Shown: positions 17,963-26,029 of the stretch, piece after piece | Layout: each line of letters opens with the position of its first letter | Position numbering within the stretch: position 1 is the stretch's first letter | Assembly: GCF_016469035.1 (NCBI RefSeq) | Contig: NZ_JAEHJZ010000018.1 | Location: 124,001-188,000, forward strand | From: Gelidibacter salicanalis | GTDB taxonomy: Bacteria; Bacteroidota; Bacteroidia; Flavobacteriales; Flavobacteriaceae | Length of the DNA: 64,000 bases | Direction of reading: 5' to 3' | The notes under the pieces: model-generated | Seen by the model: the letters and a program-made list of their open reading frames with translations, nothing else | Told to the model about the DNA's origin: nothing | Database searches by the model: none | Translations under genes and position numbers: made by a program

Positions 17963-18184
17963 ATGGACTTACTGAAAGGTAGGGCAAGAACAGGAAGGCT
18001 TCTGAAATATGGAGAAAATGGTAGTCTTACCAATTTTATAGTAATGAAGTTGGTTTACGAATATATGATGAATAGAAATAAGAATCTAATATTAAAATAT
18101 TACCTCGTGGAACAAATTGTCGCTAATGGTGCGTTTAAAGAAACTGGTAGTAGTATCCGTTTGGACTTTGATTTTAAATTTTAA
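17963..18184 (+). pseudogene. C-terminal fragment of an outer-membrane beta-barrel protein
   Basis: The short frame encodes 73 residues with no signal peptide. The end (LVYEYMMNRNKNLILKYYLV, then KETGSSIRLDFDFKF) has alternating strand residues and a terminal Phe, as in outer-membrane barrel proteins. It begins only four bases after the 421-residue gene. It is probably the 3' remnant of the gene that once preceded the GH26-like gene. The family is not identifiable. Confidence 0.45.
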
Positions 18185-18294
18185 TGCTATTGAAATAGCA
18201 GTTTGTACTTATTTTAATTTAGTTAAAATATATGATAAAAACTTATAAAGTGAATGGCGTAAAATTTATTCAAAAAACAAATAAATTAATTTGT

Positions 18295-19287
18295 ATGAGA
18301 TTCGTAATGTTACTTTTTTTTCTAATGGTTTTAAAAGTTCATGCTCAAGATACTAAGATTCTCCATGAGTTTTACAATGCCAAATACGAGCCAGAAACGG
18401 GAATTTACCATGGCGCAGGGCAAGATATTGATGGTTTTAAGGATTATATGAATGCTGTGGGTAAAGAACTTACGCCAGTTATTTATATGACCTATGTCAA
18501 TATCAACCAGGATATTGAGGGGATTACCAAATGGGGCGAAAAATTGAGGAAGGATTTAGAAAGCCTACCAGAAGGATTGATTCCCCAAATAGGATTGGCC
18601 TTTACTGGAGGAAAAGATAAAGGAGCAGGACGAGATAAGGATGTCGCCGAAGGTAAACTGGACAATCAATTAAAAGAATTTTACAAGCAACTTTTAAAAT
18701 TGGACCGACCAACATATACACGAATCGGCTATGAATTTGAAGGCGATTGGAATGGTTATACGCCCAAATATTATCGTGCAGTATTTAAGAAAATTTTTAA
18801 TGATTTTAAAATTCAAAATATAAAGTCAGCCACGGTTTGGTGTTCGGGCGGTGGCTCGGCAAATTTTATGAATCATGAAGAGCTCATGGAATTTTACCCT
18901 GGCGACAGTTATGTAGATTGGTGGGGCATCGATATATTCAGTCCGGATGAATTCAGTAATCCCGCGTTAAAAGCCTTTTTTGAGCTGGCAGAAGACCATA
19001 AAAAGCCTGTTATGATTGGCGAAGCCACACCGAGATACGTGGGAGTATCAGAAGGGAAAAAGTCTTGGGACAATTGGTTCAAACCCTATTTCGAGATGCT
19101 AAATGATAATCCGGGCATTAAGGCATTTTGCTATATAAACTGGGATTGGGCATACTGGTCTGATAAAATCGGATTTCAATGGCACGACTGGAAAGATGCC
19201 AGAATCGAGACAAATGCTATTGTCTTGGACGCCTACAAAATAGCAATTTCCAAAGAAAACATAATCCACTTAAAAGATATGAAATAA
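18295..19287 (+). CDS. GH26-like secreted beta-glycanase
   Basis: The product has 330 residues from the ATG at 18,295 (MRFVMLLFFLMVLKVHAQ, a clean signal peptide). A longer start at 18,232 would add 21 polar residues before it. The domain is a GH26-type TIM barrel: PETGIYHGAGQD, WGEKLRKDLESLPEG, IGYEFEGDWNGY with the probable acid/base Glu, WGIDIFSP, and MIGEATPRYVG with the probable nucleophile Glu, then CYINWDWAYW. GH26 includes beta-mannanases and marine beta-1,3-xylanases. The location beside xylanases makes the latter possible, but the specificity is open. A broken copy lies at 15,980. Confidence 0.75.
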   Translation: MRFVMLLFFLMVLKVHAQDTKILHEFYNAKYEPETGIYHGAGQDIDGFKDYMNAVGKELTPVIYMTYVNINQDIEGITKWGEKLRKDLESLPEGLIPQIGLAFTGGKDKGAGRDKDVAEGKLDNQLKEFYKQLLKLDRPTYTRIGYEFEGDWNGYTPKYYRAVFKKIFNDFKIQNIKSATVWCSGGGSANFMNHEELMEFYPGDSYVDWWGIDIFSPDEFSNPALKAFFELAEDHKKPVMIGEATPRYVGVSEGKKSWDNWFKPYFEMLNDNPGIKAFCYINWDWAYWSDKIGFQWHDWKDARIETNAIVLDAYKIAISKENIIHLKDMK

Positions 19288-19557
19288 TTACTGCTATTTC
19301 AGGGAGTCAAGAATTTTTGAAGTCAAATCAAAATTTTAAGTGCTGAACACTACGGAAGCGGTTTGCAAACCAGCGTTCAAATGCCGTTTAGTATAATGTA
19401 CTAAGTGGCGATTTTAAATAGTTCGTATATGTTTTCGATTGTCTGAGTAATGGACTTATCAGTTAGCGGAAATATACCTGTTGCCCCGATTCTTTCACAG
19501 TATCCCATGTTTTTAGTTGTAGATAATATATGTGTGTTCAGATGAATTATTCATATT

Positions 19558-20529
19558 TTATTTAAAAACCTCAATAGAATTTAATTCAGGACTACCGCCT
19601 TGGTTACCGCATCCAGCCGCCATATAAATCTGATTATTATGTACTACAGCGTTCGTCCCATGGCGCCCTACTTGTAACGATGGCATTTGTGACCATGTTT
19701 CAGAAACACTGTCAAAAACGTAAGCTTGTGTGTTGGCGGCTTTGTTTTCTGTTTCTCCACCAATAAAGACGATCTTATCGTTTAAGACGACACAGCCACC
19801 ACCTGCTGACGGGGCAGGAAGCTCTGCTTCGTAAGTGCTCCATTTTTCAGTTGAAAACTCAAAATAATCTACAGTCGGATTAACTTTTCCAAAGAAGGCT
19901 TCAAAGTTGTCAGCCTCATGATAGCTAGTATTTCGACCACCAAGAACCACTAATTTATTATCAACCACCGCAGCACTGCTGTGATCTCTTATAGTAGGCG
20001 CATCTGGTAAAATGGTCCACGTATTTTGTTTTGGGTCGTAAACATCAAACATAAACGTGGTGCCTTTTGTATGTCCTTCGGTAATACCATTGGCTATATA
20101 AATCTTATCCTTATAGACCGTTACACCTGCTGCACCACGTCTTCTCTGTGATGGTATTTCCAAAACAGCTTCCCAACTATTGGCCTCAGGATTAACTTTG
20201 AAAACATGGGTCAAAGGTGTTTCATTAGGATAATTGCCAGTAAAACCTCCAACGATATAAATGGAACCAATGACAGAAAGTGGTGTAATGTGATGGACTT
20301 CAAAGGGTGTGTTCTCCAGCGCAATCCAGTTTTGTGTGACCACATTAAATACATCAATGGGCTTAATGCCACGACCGCCAATAAGATAGAGTTGGTCTTG
20401 ATGGGACACAAATCCACATTCGTGTCTTGCTGTACAGGCAGTTTCGGTTGAAATAGTGGTCCAATTTTGTTGCGCGTTGATAAAATTAAAATATAACGAA
20501 AGGATTAAGAAAGTATACGTTTTTTTCAT
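19558..20529 (-). CDS. Secreted Kelch-repeat beta-propeller protein
   Basis: The product has 323 residues with a signal peptide (residues 1-19, FNFINAQ). Six Kelch blades are visible by their double-Gly or aromatic motifs: LYLIGGRG, IYIVGGFTG, IYIANGITE, LVVLGGRN, IVFIGGE and IYMAAGCG. The family includes galactose oxidase-like and N-acetylneuraminate epimerase-like proteins, but the Cu ligands of galactose oxidase are not seen. The start is nine bases downstream of the Gfo/Idh/MocA stop, so the two form one unit. A sugar-binding or sugar-epimerising role is inferred from context. Confidence 0.85.
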   Translation of the reverse strand: MKKTYTFLILSLYFNFINAQQNWTTISTETACTARHECGFVSHQDQLYLIGGRGIKPIDVFNVVTQNWIALENTPFEVHHITPLSVIGSIYIVGGFTGNYPNETPLTHVFKVNPEANSWEAVLEIPSQRRRGAAGVTVYKDKIYIANGITEGHTKGTTFMFDVYDPKQNTWTILPDAPTIRDHSSAAVVDNKLVVLGGRNTSYHEADNFEAFFGKVNPTVDYFEFSTEKWSTYEAELPAPSAGGGCVVLNDKIVFIGGETENKAANTQAYVFDSVSETWSQMPSLQVGRHGTNAVVHNNQIYMAAGCGNQGGSPELNSIEVFK

Positions 20530-20538
20530 AGTTGAATA

Positions 20539-21672
20539 TTAAAGTAATGGTCTCAAATCTAAATAGTTTGGAACATCATTAAGCTGGATTAATTTACCAT
20601 TCTGCGCTGCCGACTCTTGGATTTTTTCAATTAAATAAAGGTCTCGTAATCCCATTTCCCCAGAAACGATTGTGTTTGTGTCATTCAGAACATTCAGTGC
20701 AAAAGCGTCTATTTGCAATGCTTGTTGATTTACGTTTTGTACTTGCATTGGGCCATCTGGTGTGCTGCCACTCAATCCGTCATAGTTAAAAGATGGATTC
20801 AATTCCAAAGTGCCTTTTTCGGTTTTAGCGGTCAGATAAGAGGCAAATGGCGTTTCGTAGCTTGTCTTGCAGTTCGCTTTTCCTGAAGGAAAGGTCATTT
20901 CCCATTCCATAGTGCCTTCTACATCCTTGAATAATGCACTGTTTTTTGTTGAAGCCTTAGCTCGCAATTCTGTCGGAAGTTCACCAAAAGTATAAATGCA
21001 GCCTTGCAAACAATAAATACCTAAATCCATCAACGGTCCGCCACCAGCAAACTTCTTTTTGGTCCGCCAACTATTTGGGTCATTCAATGTAAACGAAAAG
21101 TCGGTGTTAATGTCCATACGGTTGCCATATACTTTATTCTGTCCTAAACGCATCATTTGGTCATTGAAAGGGTCAAAATGCAATCGGTAACCGATGGATA
21201 ATTTTTTGTTGGCCGCTTTACAGGCTGCATTCATTTTTTTACAATCGGCAACAGAGGTCGCCATCGGTTTTTCACAAATGACATGTTTGCCTGCTTTCGC
21301 TGCTCTAATGGTAAATTCCGCATGCATGCTATTCGGTAATACCACATAAATAATGTCAATTTCAGGATTATCTTTTATGCTGTCGAAGTTATCATAGTTA
21401 TAGACATTCTCTTTTTTGATGTTGTATTTAGACATCCAAACGGCTTCTTTCGCTTCAGTTCCGGTGACGATACCCGCGAGATAGCAATGCTTTGTTTCCA
21501 AAATTGCGGGCGCCAATTGATGCGTTGCATAATTTCCCAAACCTACCAAGGCAATGCCCAATTTTTCTTTGCTATCAAATGGTTTGCAACTCAATAAAAA
21601 TGGCATTTGGGAGGCGAGTAGCGTGCCGCCAGAAATGTGTAGCAGTTGTTTTATAAAAGGTCGACGATTCAT
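20539..21672 (-). CDS. Gfo/Idh/MocA family oxidoreductase, exported
   Basis: The product has 377 residues. The N-terminus NRRPFIKQLL matches a twin-arginine signal, followed by a hydrophobic stretch ending MPFLLSC, so the folded enzyme may be exported by Tat and lipidated. The Rossmann domain shows IALVGLGNYA and the family motif VICEKPMATS. The C-terminal alpha/beta domain has RTKKKFAGGGPLMDLGIYCL. It resembles glucose-fructose oxidoreductase-like enzymes, which oxidise or epimerise sugars with tightly bound NAD(P). It precedes the Kelch gene and follows the decayed mutarotase, all on the minus strand. Confidence 0.88.
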   Translation of the reverse strand: MNRRPFIKQLLHISGGTLLASQMPFLLSCKPFDSKEKLGIALVGLGNYATHQLAPAILETKHCYLAGIVTGTEAKEAVWMSKYNIKKENVYNYDNFDSIKDNPEIDIIYVVLPNSMHAEFTIRAAKAGKHVICEKPMATSVADCKKMNAACKAANKKLSIGYRLHFDPFNDQMMRLGQNKVYGNRMDINTDFSFTLNDPNSWRTKKKFAGGGPLMDLGIYCLQGCIYTFGELPTELRAKASTKNSALFKDVEGTMEWEMTFPSGKANCKTSYETPFASYLTAKTEKGTLELNPSFNYDGLSGSTPDGPMQVQNVNQQALQIDAFALNVLNDTNTIVSGEMGLRDLYLIEKIQESAAQNGKLIQLNDVPNYLDLRPLL

Positions 21673-21793
21673 AACTTGTTTCTTTCCTTAAAATTAAGAA
21701 AACGAAAGTATTCCTATTAAAACTTTTTAATCATTTAATGGTAGTAATGATGCAGTAGAGCAAATCTGAAATAGAAAATGTACGTGAATCAAT

Positions 21794-22462
21794 TTAATTG
21801 CTAAACTTATAAATGCATAATGAGTGGTAAACTTCACCGCGATTTAGAACAGTGGAAGGGAATTCTGGCTGGTTAAGGACTATCAGGAAAATGTTGACTT
21901 TCCAAACAAAATGCAGCATTTTTTGAATAAGATGACCCATTTTTTCTTGTTTCCATTTCGTTGAGAAAGTTTCCACTAAAAAATTGCATTCCAGGTTCGG
22001 TGGTCAAAACTTCCATTATGATTCCGGATTTTGGAGCTTTCACTGTTGCGGCCAATTTAAGTCCGTCGCCATTCAAAATATAATTATGGTCATAGCCAAC
22101 GCCAATTTTCAGTTGTTCATTTTGCTTTTCGATGTCTTTTCCAATGGGTTTAAAACTTCTAAAATCAAATGGCGTTCCTTAAACCGATGTTGTATTGATG
22201 GGAATTTGGTCTTCACTGACTTCAGAAAAATAGTCCGCATTGATTTGAAGTGCGTGATGTTTTAACGTGTCAATACCTGCGCCCTCCAAATTAAAATAAG
22301 AATGGGGGGTGAGATTAATAGGAGTGCTTTTATCGATTTTTGCGGAATATTCAATTTTCAGTTCGTTGTCGTCGGTAAGCGAATAAAGCACTTCAACATT
22401 TAGATTTCCTGGATAGCCTTCCTCGCCATCTTTGGAAAGATAGCGCACCTTTAATTTAAAAT
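21794..22462 (-). pseudogene. galM: Galactose mutarotase (aldose 1-epimerase), truncated and frameshifted
   Basis: Fragments in different frames reconstruct the C-terminal two thirds of GalM: YLSKDGEEGYPGNLNVEVLY, STPINLTPHSYFNLEG (with the catalytic-type His), NADYFSEVSEDQIP, then a TAA and frame change, MNGDGLKLAATVKAPKSG, TTEPGMQFFSGNFLNE, and the tail NQPEFPSTVLNRGEVYHSLC. The first ~100 residues are absent. Sequence upstream of 22,462 does not resemble GalM, so the 5' end was probably lost when the neighbouring accessory block arrived. It cannot make a working enzyme. Confidence 0.8.
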
Positions 22463-22492
22463 CTGAAAAGAGGAACTAACTAAAATTCCATT

Positions 22493-22529
22493 TTTTGAGG
22501 GTTTATAGGGCTTAAAACGACCCTCAAAA
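22493..22529. terminator. Inverted repeat / terminator-like hairpin at the island boundary
   Basis: TTTTGAGGGT (22,493-22,502) and ACCCTCAAAA (22,520-22,529) form a perfect ten-base inverted repeat around a 17-base loop, flanked by T and A tracts. It lies between the galM remnant and the stop of the Fic gene. It could terminate the Fic transcript or be part of the element end; the sequence alone does not decide. Confidence 0.5.
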
Positions 22530-22617
22530 TTTAGTGACACCAAATTAGCCCCTTTTTATGAAAACTTTAAAATTACAAGAAGGGATTATAGTCAATTTAA
22601 CTTAAATGGAATCATAT

Positions 22618-24177
22618 TTAATTTATCGAGTCTATTTTAGCTATAGGTGTTCCCTTTAAGCCTGCCTTAACCAAATAGGTAATATATTCTGCAAATGGTT
22701 TTATATCTTGGCCAAAGCTAGCACTCTTAAAAGCATTCATATATTGATCCCGTTCCTCAACAGGGATAACAGTCCAAGGGTAGCCTCCTGAGGCAAGCAT
22801 TACGTTCATTAAAAACCTTCCCATACGTCCATTACCGTCCATATATGGATGTGTATATACAAAAATAAAATGGCCTAATACAGCTCTAACGCTAGCGTGT
22901 TCTTCATTTTCTATTAATTCAAATAACAAGGGCATTACGTCACGCACACCTTCTTTGTTTATTGGTGTATGCTTAGATTGGCTTATATATACCTGTCCAT
23001 TTCTGTATCCAGCCAAATCTGAAGCTTTCAGTAAACCAACAGCGATACTCGGAGAAAATAATTCTCGATACCAATCGCCATGATCTTTATCAACTACTTT
23101 TCCTGAATTTTCTCCCTCTAAAATTCTAACGACACTTTCTTTTACAGTCTTAAAAGCCTGCCAATAACCTCTTGCTGCCATAGCGTCCTTTTGCTTACGG
23201 TCTTGTTCATTTTCTTTAGCATCCCATGCACCAGTCCTTACACGTTCAATGAGTGCAAGTGTTACTGTATACCTTTCAATAGATAAAGAATGATAGGCAT
23301 CTGTTATGTAAATTTCTTCTATATTTTTAATGTAGGCTGTTTTATCTTCTGGTATTCCCGGAGCTTTTGGAAATACATCTACGATATCCTTTCTCATATT
23401 ATGCCACATCAGTTTAATACGATTCACATAAGGTGAACGTTCCCGTAAATCGAACTTAATAGGTGTGGGTTCTTCAAAAGGGTCTGACTCCCTAACATCG
23501 TAGCCGGCTGATTTCATGGTTTTTAAAATATCATCCGCGATTTTGTCTTGTCCTAAATTTCTAAAGGCTCCGACCAACCTGCCTGCAATAGTTGAATGAC
23601 CGCCATCAAGTAAAATACTTAGCAGTTCAGAAGCATCTTTAACCATCATTAGAGCGGTTCGGGATTCTATAGACTGTTTTGTGAATACGGATGGTGTGGA
23701 ATAAACTATAGATGATGCTAGATTAACCACCCTGATGCCATTTAGCACTTCTATCTCTGCCACATTTGGCAATGTAGATTTCATAACAAAAAGAGATGTT
23801 CCAAATAGTAATGAAGTGGGTAAGTTGTTGCCTTTAGAGGAACGTATGATTAATTGCGTTGGAACAGAATTATTTCCTGCATGAAGCATTAGGGATTGTT
23901 CAGCAGACACACAATAATCATCCCCATATCTATCTTCTAAATATCTCGCACAAAATTCCCAAAAGGAAGAAAACCAAGAAGTACTATCCCCTTTTTGCTC
24001 ATCATGCGGTGCAGCGATGTACCATCCTTTAATAACCTCACGAATAAATCCATTCTTAACCAATCGCTCTCTATGTACTCTGGTCAAATCAGACGCTTTT
24101 ATGGCAACCAATTCTTGATCTTGAATTATTTTTAATTTTTCTAATGATTTGGCTAATTTCTCTCCTGGTGTTGCCAT
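22618..24177 (-). CDS. Fic family protein with N-terminal AbiEi-like winged helix
   Basis: The product has 519 residues. Residues about 1-60 resemble the winged-helix antitoxin-type N-terminus of AbiEi (LTRVHRERLVKNGFIREVIK, then GWYIAAPH). The Fic core is C-terminal, with a full catalytic motif HPYMDGNGRMGR (residues 443-454), as in proteins that AMPylate targets. An inhibitory-helix-like HSLSIER precedes it (residues about 290-300), but Arg replaces the usual Gly/Asn. The combination suggests a one-protein, self-regulated toxin or a defence/regulatory Fic. Repeated operator-like DNA lies just upstream at 24,199-24,274. It is not part of an obvious operon. Confidence 0.88.
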   Translation of the reverse strand: MATPGEKLAKSLEKLKIIQDQELVAIKASDLTRVHRERLVKNGFIREVIKGWYIAAPHDEQKGDSTSWFSSFWEFCARYLEDRYGDDYCVSAEQSLMLHAGNNSVPTQLIIRSSKGNNLPTSLLFGTSLFVMKSTLPNVAEIEVLNGIRVVNLASSIVYSTPSVFTKQSIESRTALMMVKDASELLSILLDGGHSTIAGRLVGAFRNLGQDKIADDILKTMKSAGYDVRESDPFEEPTPIKFDLRERSPYVNRIKLMWHNMRKDIVDVFPKAPGIPEDKTAYIKNIEEIYITDAYHSLSIERYTVTLALIERVRTGAWDAKENEQDRKQKDAMAARGYWQAFKTVKESVVRILEGENSGKVVDKDHGDWYRELFSPSIAVGLLKASDLAGYRNGQVYISQSKHTPINKEGVRDVMPLLFELIENEEHASVRAVLGHFIFVYTHPYMDGNGRMGRFLMNVMLASGGYPWTVIPVEERDQYMNAFKSASFGQDIKPFAEYITYLVKAGLKGTPIAKIDSIN

Positions 24178-24198
24178 TTTATTAATTTGGGATAATAC

Positions 24199-24274
24199 TA
24201 TTAATTAACGATGTGTTATTGTTATTTTTTAAAGATGTACTTATGTTATTAATTAATGACGTGTTATTATTATT
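24199..24274 (-). promoter_or_regulatory. Two 28-bp direct repeats upstream of fic (probable operators)
   Basis: TATTAATTAACGATGTGTTA (start of copy 1, 24,199-24,226) recurs as TATTAATTAATGACGTGTTA (start of copy 2, 24,247-24,274), with 25 of 28 bases identical and a 48-base period. They begin 22 bases upstream of the fic start codon. A TATATTTG on the minus strand (24,291-24,284) could be the -7 element. The winged helix at the N-terminus of Fic is a natural candidate to bind them. From 24,275 to 24,582 nothing else convincing is seen. Confidence 0.6.
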
Positions 24275-24582
24275 GATTGATGCAAATATATCAAATAAAC
24301 ATTGATGTACACATGAATAAACTGTTAAAAAATGACATTTTATATTTGATGAATAGAGTAAAAATCTTAAAAGATCAATTAAAGTAAGATGTCTTGGAAT
24401 TGATTGCTTGATACAATGGCAATCTTATTTAAAGTCAATTGTAAATTTCAAAAATATTTTTAGTAAACTTTCAAGAAAACAACTAATATTCACTATTCTT
24501 CTCGAAAATTTACTAAAGTGTCATTTAGCTACTACAATTGAAAATAGTAGATTGGCAGACGAAAGTGGATGTTCCAAAGAAA

Positions 24583-24711
24583 ATGATATTTAAAATCGGA
24601 GATTATTTGATTGATGAGGTCAGAGATAAATATGCATTGGATTTATCTTTTAAAGAAATAGATAGTATTGCAGAACAAATAGTTGACATCGCCAAAATTA
24701 GATATAAATGA
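24583..24711 (+). CDS. Small hypothetical protein (43 residues)
   Basis: MIFKIGDYLIDEVRDKYALD and onward ends in AKIRYK, with TGA overlapping the next ATG (ATGA, 24,708-24,711), which suggests translational coupling. The protein is acidic and amphipathic, with no cysteines or signal peptide. Small proteins of this kind can accompany YgjP-like peptidase genes in restriction-modification loci. It may also be the 3' end of a deleted gene. Confidence 0.4.
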   Translation: MIFKIGDYLIDEVRDKYALDLSFKEIDSIAEQIVDIAKIRYK

Positions 24712-25358
24712 TGAAAGATTTTATCGATTTTGGATCACAGCGAATAGACTATACGATACGTTTTTCAAACAGAAAAACATTGGGTATAACGGTAAATCCA
24801 GAAATGGAAGTTGTAATCAATTCGCCTGAAAACACAACTAATGAAGTCATTAAAAAAAAGGTCAAGAAAAAAGCGCCTTGGATTTTAAAGCAGCAAAGCT
24901 ATTTTTTGTCCTTTCATCCCAGAACTACAAAAAGAAAATATGTAAGTGGAGAGACTCATTTATATTTGGGCAGACAGTATCGTTTAAAGTTAACACCATC
25001 CGATAAAAACGAAGTAAAATATAAAGGTCGTTTTATTGAGGTTTACACGTCAAGCAAGGAAAAAGCGGAAACTTTGGTATTAGAATGGTATAGATTACGA
25101 GCAAAATCTAATCTAACCTTTGAAACATTGGACAAGATTTCAGATGCGCTAGGTGTGGTCATTTCAAATCCTTCAATAAATGGAAAACCAACAGTTAAAT
25201 CTAAAACTGTAGGAAGAGACATGCAAATTGTTTATAAATGTCAACAAAAAGTGATTGAATCCGATTTAAATTCGGCATCTGTTACAAAGAAAAACGCATT
25301 TTTGGCTACAACTATAGAAAGTATGAACGCATATCAATATACTGCTGGTCAAATTTAA
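24708..25358 (+). pseudogene. Chimeric frame: YgjP-like metallopeptidase 5' part fused to the 3' end of a HigA/XRE antitoxin
   Basis: Residues 1 to about 135 match the YgjP/DUF45 peptidases found in type I restriction loci (YTIRFSNRKTLGITVNPEME, KKAPWILKQQ, YLGRQYRLKL, EWYRLRAK). The zinc-binding HExxH of the family, which should follow, is absent. From about SNLTFETLDKISDALGVVIS the sequence instead looks like the last HTH helices of an XRE/HigA-type regulator, with a roughly 55-residue tail ending MNAYQYTAGQI. Six bases later comes a SecB-like gene. The frame is therefore probably a deletion fusion, not a functional peptidase; the tail may be a chaperone-addiction segment. Confidence 0.55.
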
Positions 25359-25364
25359 AATATT

Positions 25365-25799
25365 ATGACTTACAACCAACTGGGTTTTGCATTCACAGGG
25401 TTACGTACCGTTTCTTTTGCCTCGATTGATGTGGCCTATAAAAAAACAGGAACTGTCAACTTGATTTCTAAAGTTGGTTTCGGCGTGGATATTGATGAAC
25501 ACGTTATATCTTGTAACGTTAAGTTCTCTTTTGAGAAAAAAGTAAATCAGCCTTTTCTGATTTTGGAAGTCCAAGCTATTTTTGATATCGAGAAGAACGA
25601 TTTTATAAACAAGGTAAAACAGGGTGATGGTTCTTATTTAGTTTCAAAAGGATTAGCTATTCATTTTGCAGTTTTAACTGTCGGTTCAGCGAGAGGAATT
25701 CTTCATGCTAAAACAGAAGGTACCGTTTATAATGAGTATTTACTTCCAACCATTGACGTTAAACAAATGGTAGAAGAAGATGTTGTCTTCAGGTTGTAG
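25365..25799 (+). CDS. SecB-like chaperone (probable toxin-antitoxin-chaperone type)
   Basis: The product has 144 residues and no signal peptide. The strand order (VDIDEHVISCNVKFSFEKK, FLILEVQAIFDIEKNDF, then HFAVLTVGSARGILHAKTEG and EYLLPTIDVKQM) resembles the SecB fold: two central strands, a conserved IFDI-like motif, and a helix ending in a proline-containing strand. It follows an HTH-antitoxin tail by six bases. In toxin-antitoxin-chaperone loci, SecB-like proteins protect HigA antitoxins. No toxin gene remains next to it, so it is probably an orphan. Confidence 0.6.
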   Translation: MTYNQLGFAFTGLRTVSFASIDVAYKKTGTVNLISKVGFGVDIDEHVISCNVKFSFEKKVNQPFLILEVQAIFDIEKNDFINKVKQGDGSYLVSKGLAIHFAVLTVGSARGILHAKTEGTVYNEYLLPTIDVKQMVEEDVVFRL

Positions 25800-25953
25800 A
25801 TAGTATCTACTAAAGATATAAACCCCTACCTCCAGCACATACTCATTCCCTCAATCGGCAAAAATCTGCATTGTATAAAAAGGTTTGTTATAGCATCTTA
25901 AACCCAGTCATTTCCACAATATATTTGATTTGTTTTAAGATGAATATTTAAAC

Positions 25954-26027
25954 TTGAGCCGATATATTAACCTAATCAACTCAAAAATTTAGTATATTTG
26001 AGCCGAATAAATATTTTAATCGGCTCA
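25954..26027 (+). promoter_or_regulatory. Promoter and GAGCCGAT operator repeats of the DUF4172-Fic gene
   Basis: TTGAGCCGAT occurs at 25,954-25,963, TGAGCCGAA at 25,999-26,007, and the reverse complement ATCGGCTCA at 26,019-26,027, ending two bases before the ATG. The middle copy overlaps a Bacteroidota -7 element TATATTTG (25,993-26,000). Binding there would block transcription, so this looks like an autorepression site, perhaps used by the C-terminal HTH of the Fic protein. No -33 match was found. Confidence 0.6.
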
Positions 26028-26029
26028 TC

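Noticed and set aside
24408-24593. 61-codon plus-strand frame before the YgjP-like gene
   Set aside because: Amino-acid composition is typical of random AT-rich DNA, and it overlaps the better supported 43-residue frame.
24708-25358. Functional YgjP-type metallopeptidase
   Set aside because: The zinc-binding HExxH region is missing and the C-terminal third looks like an HTH protein tail.
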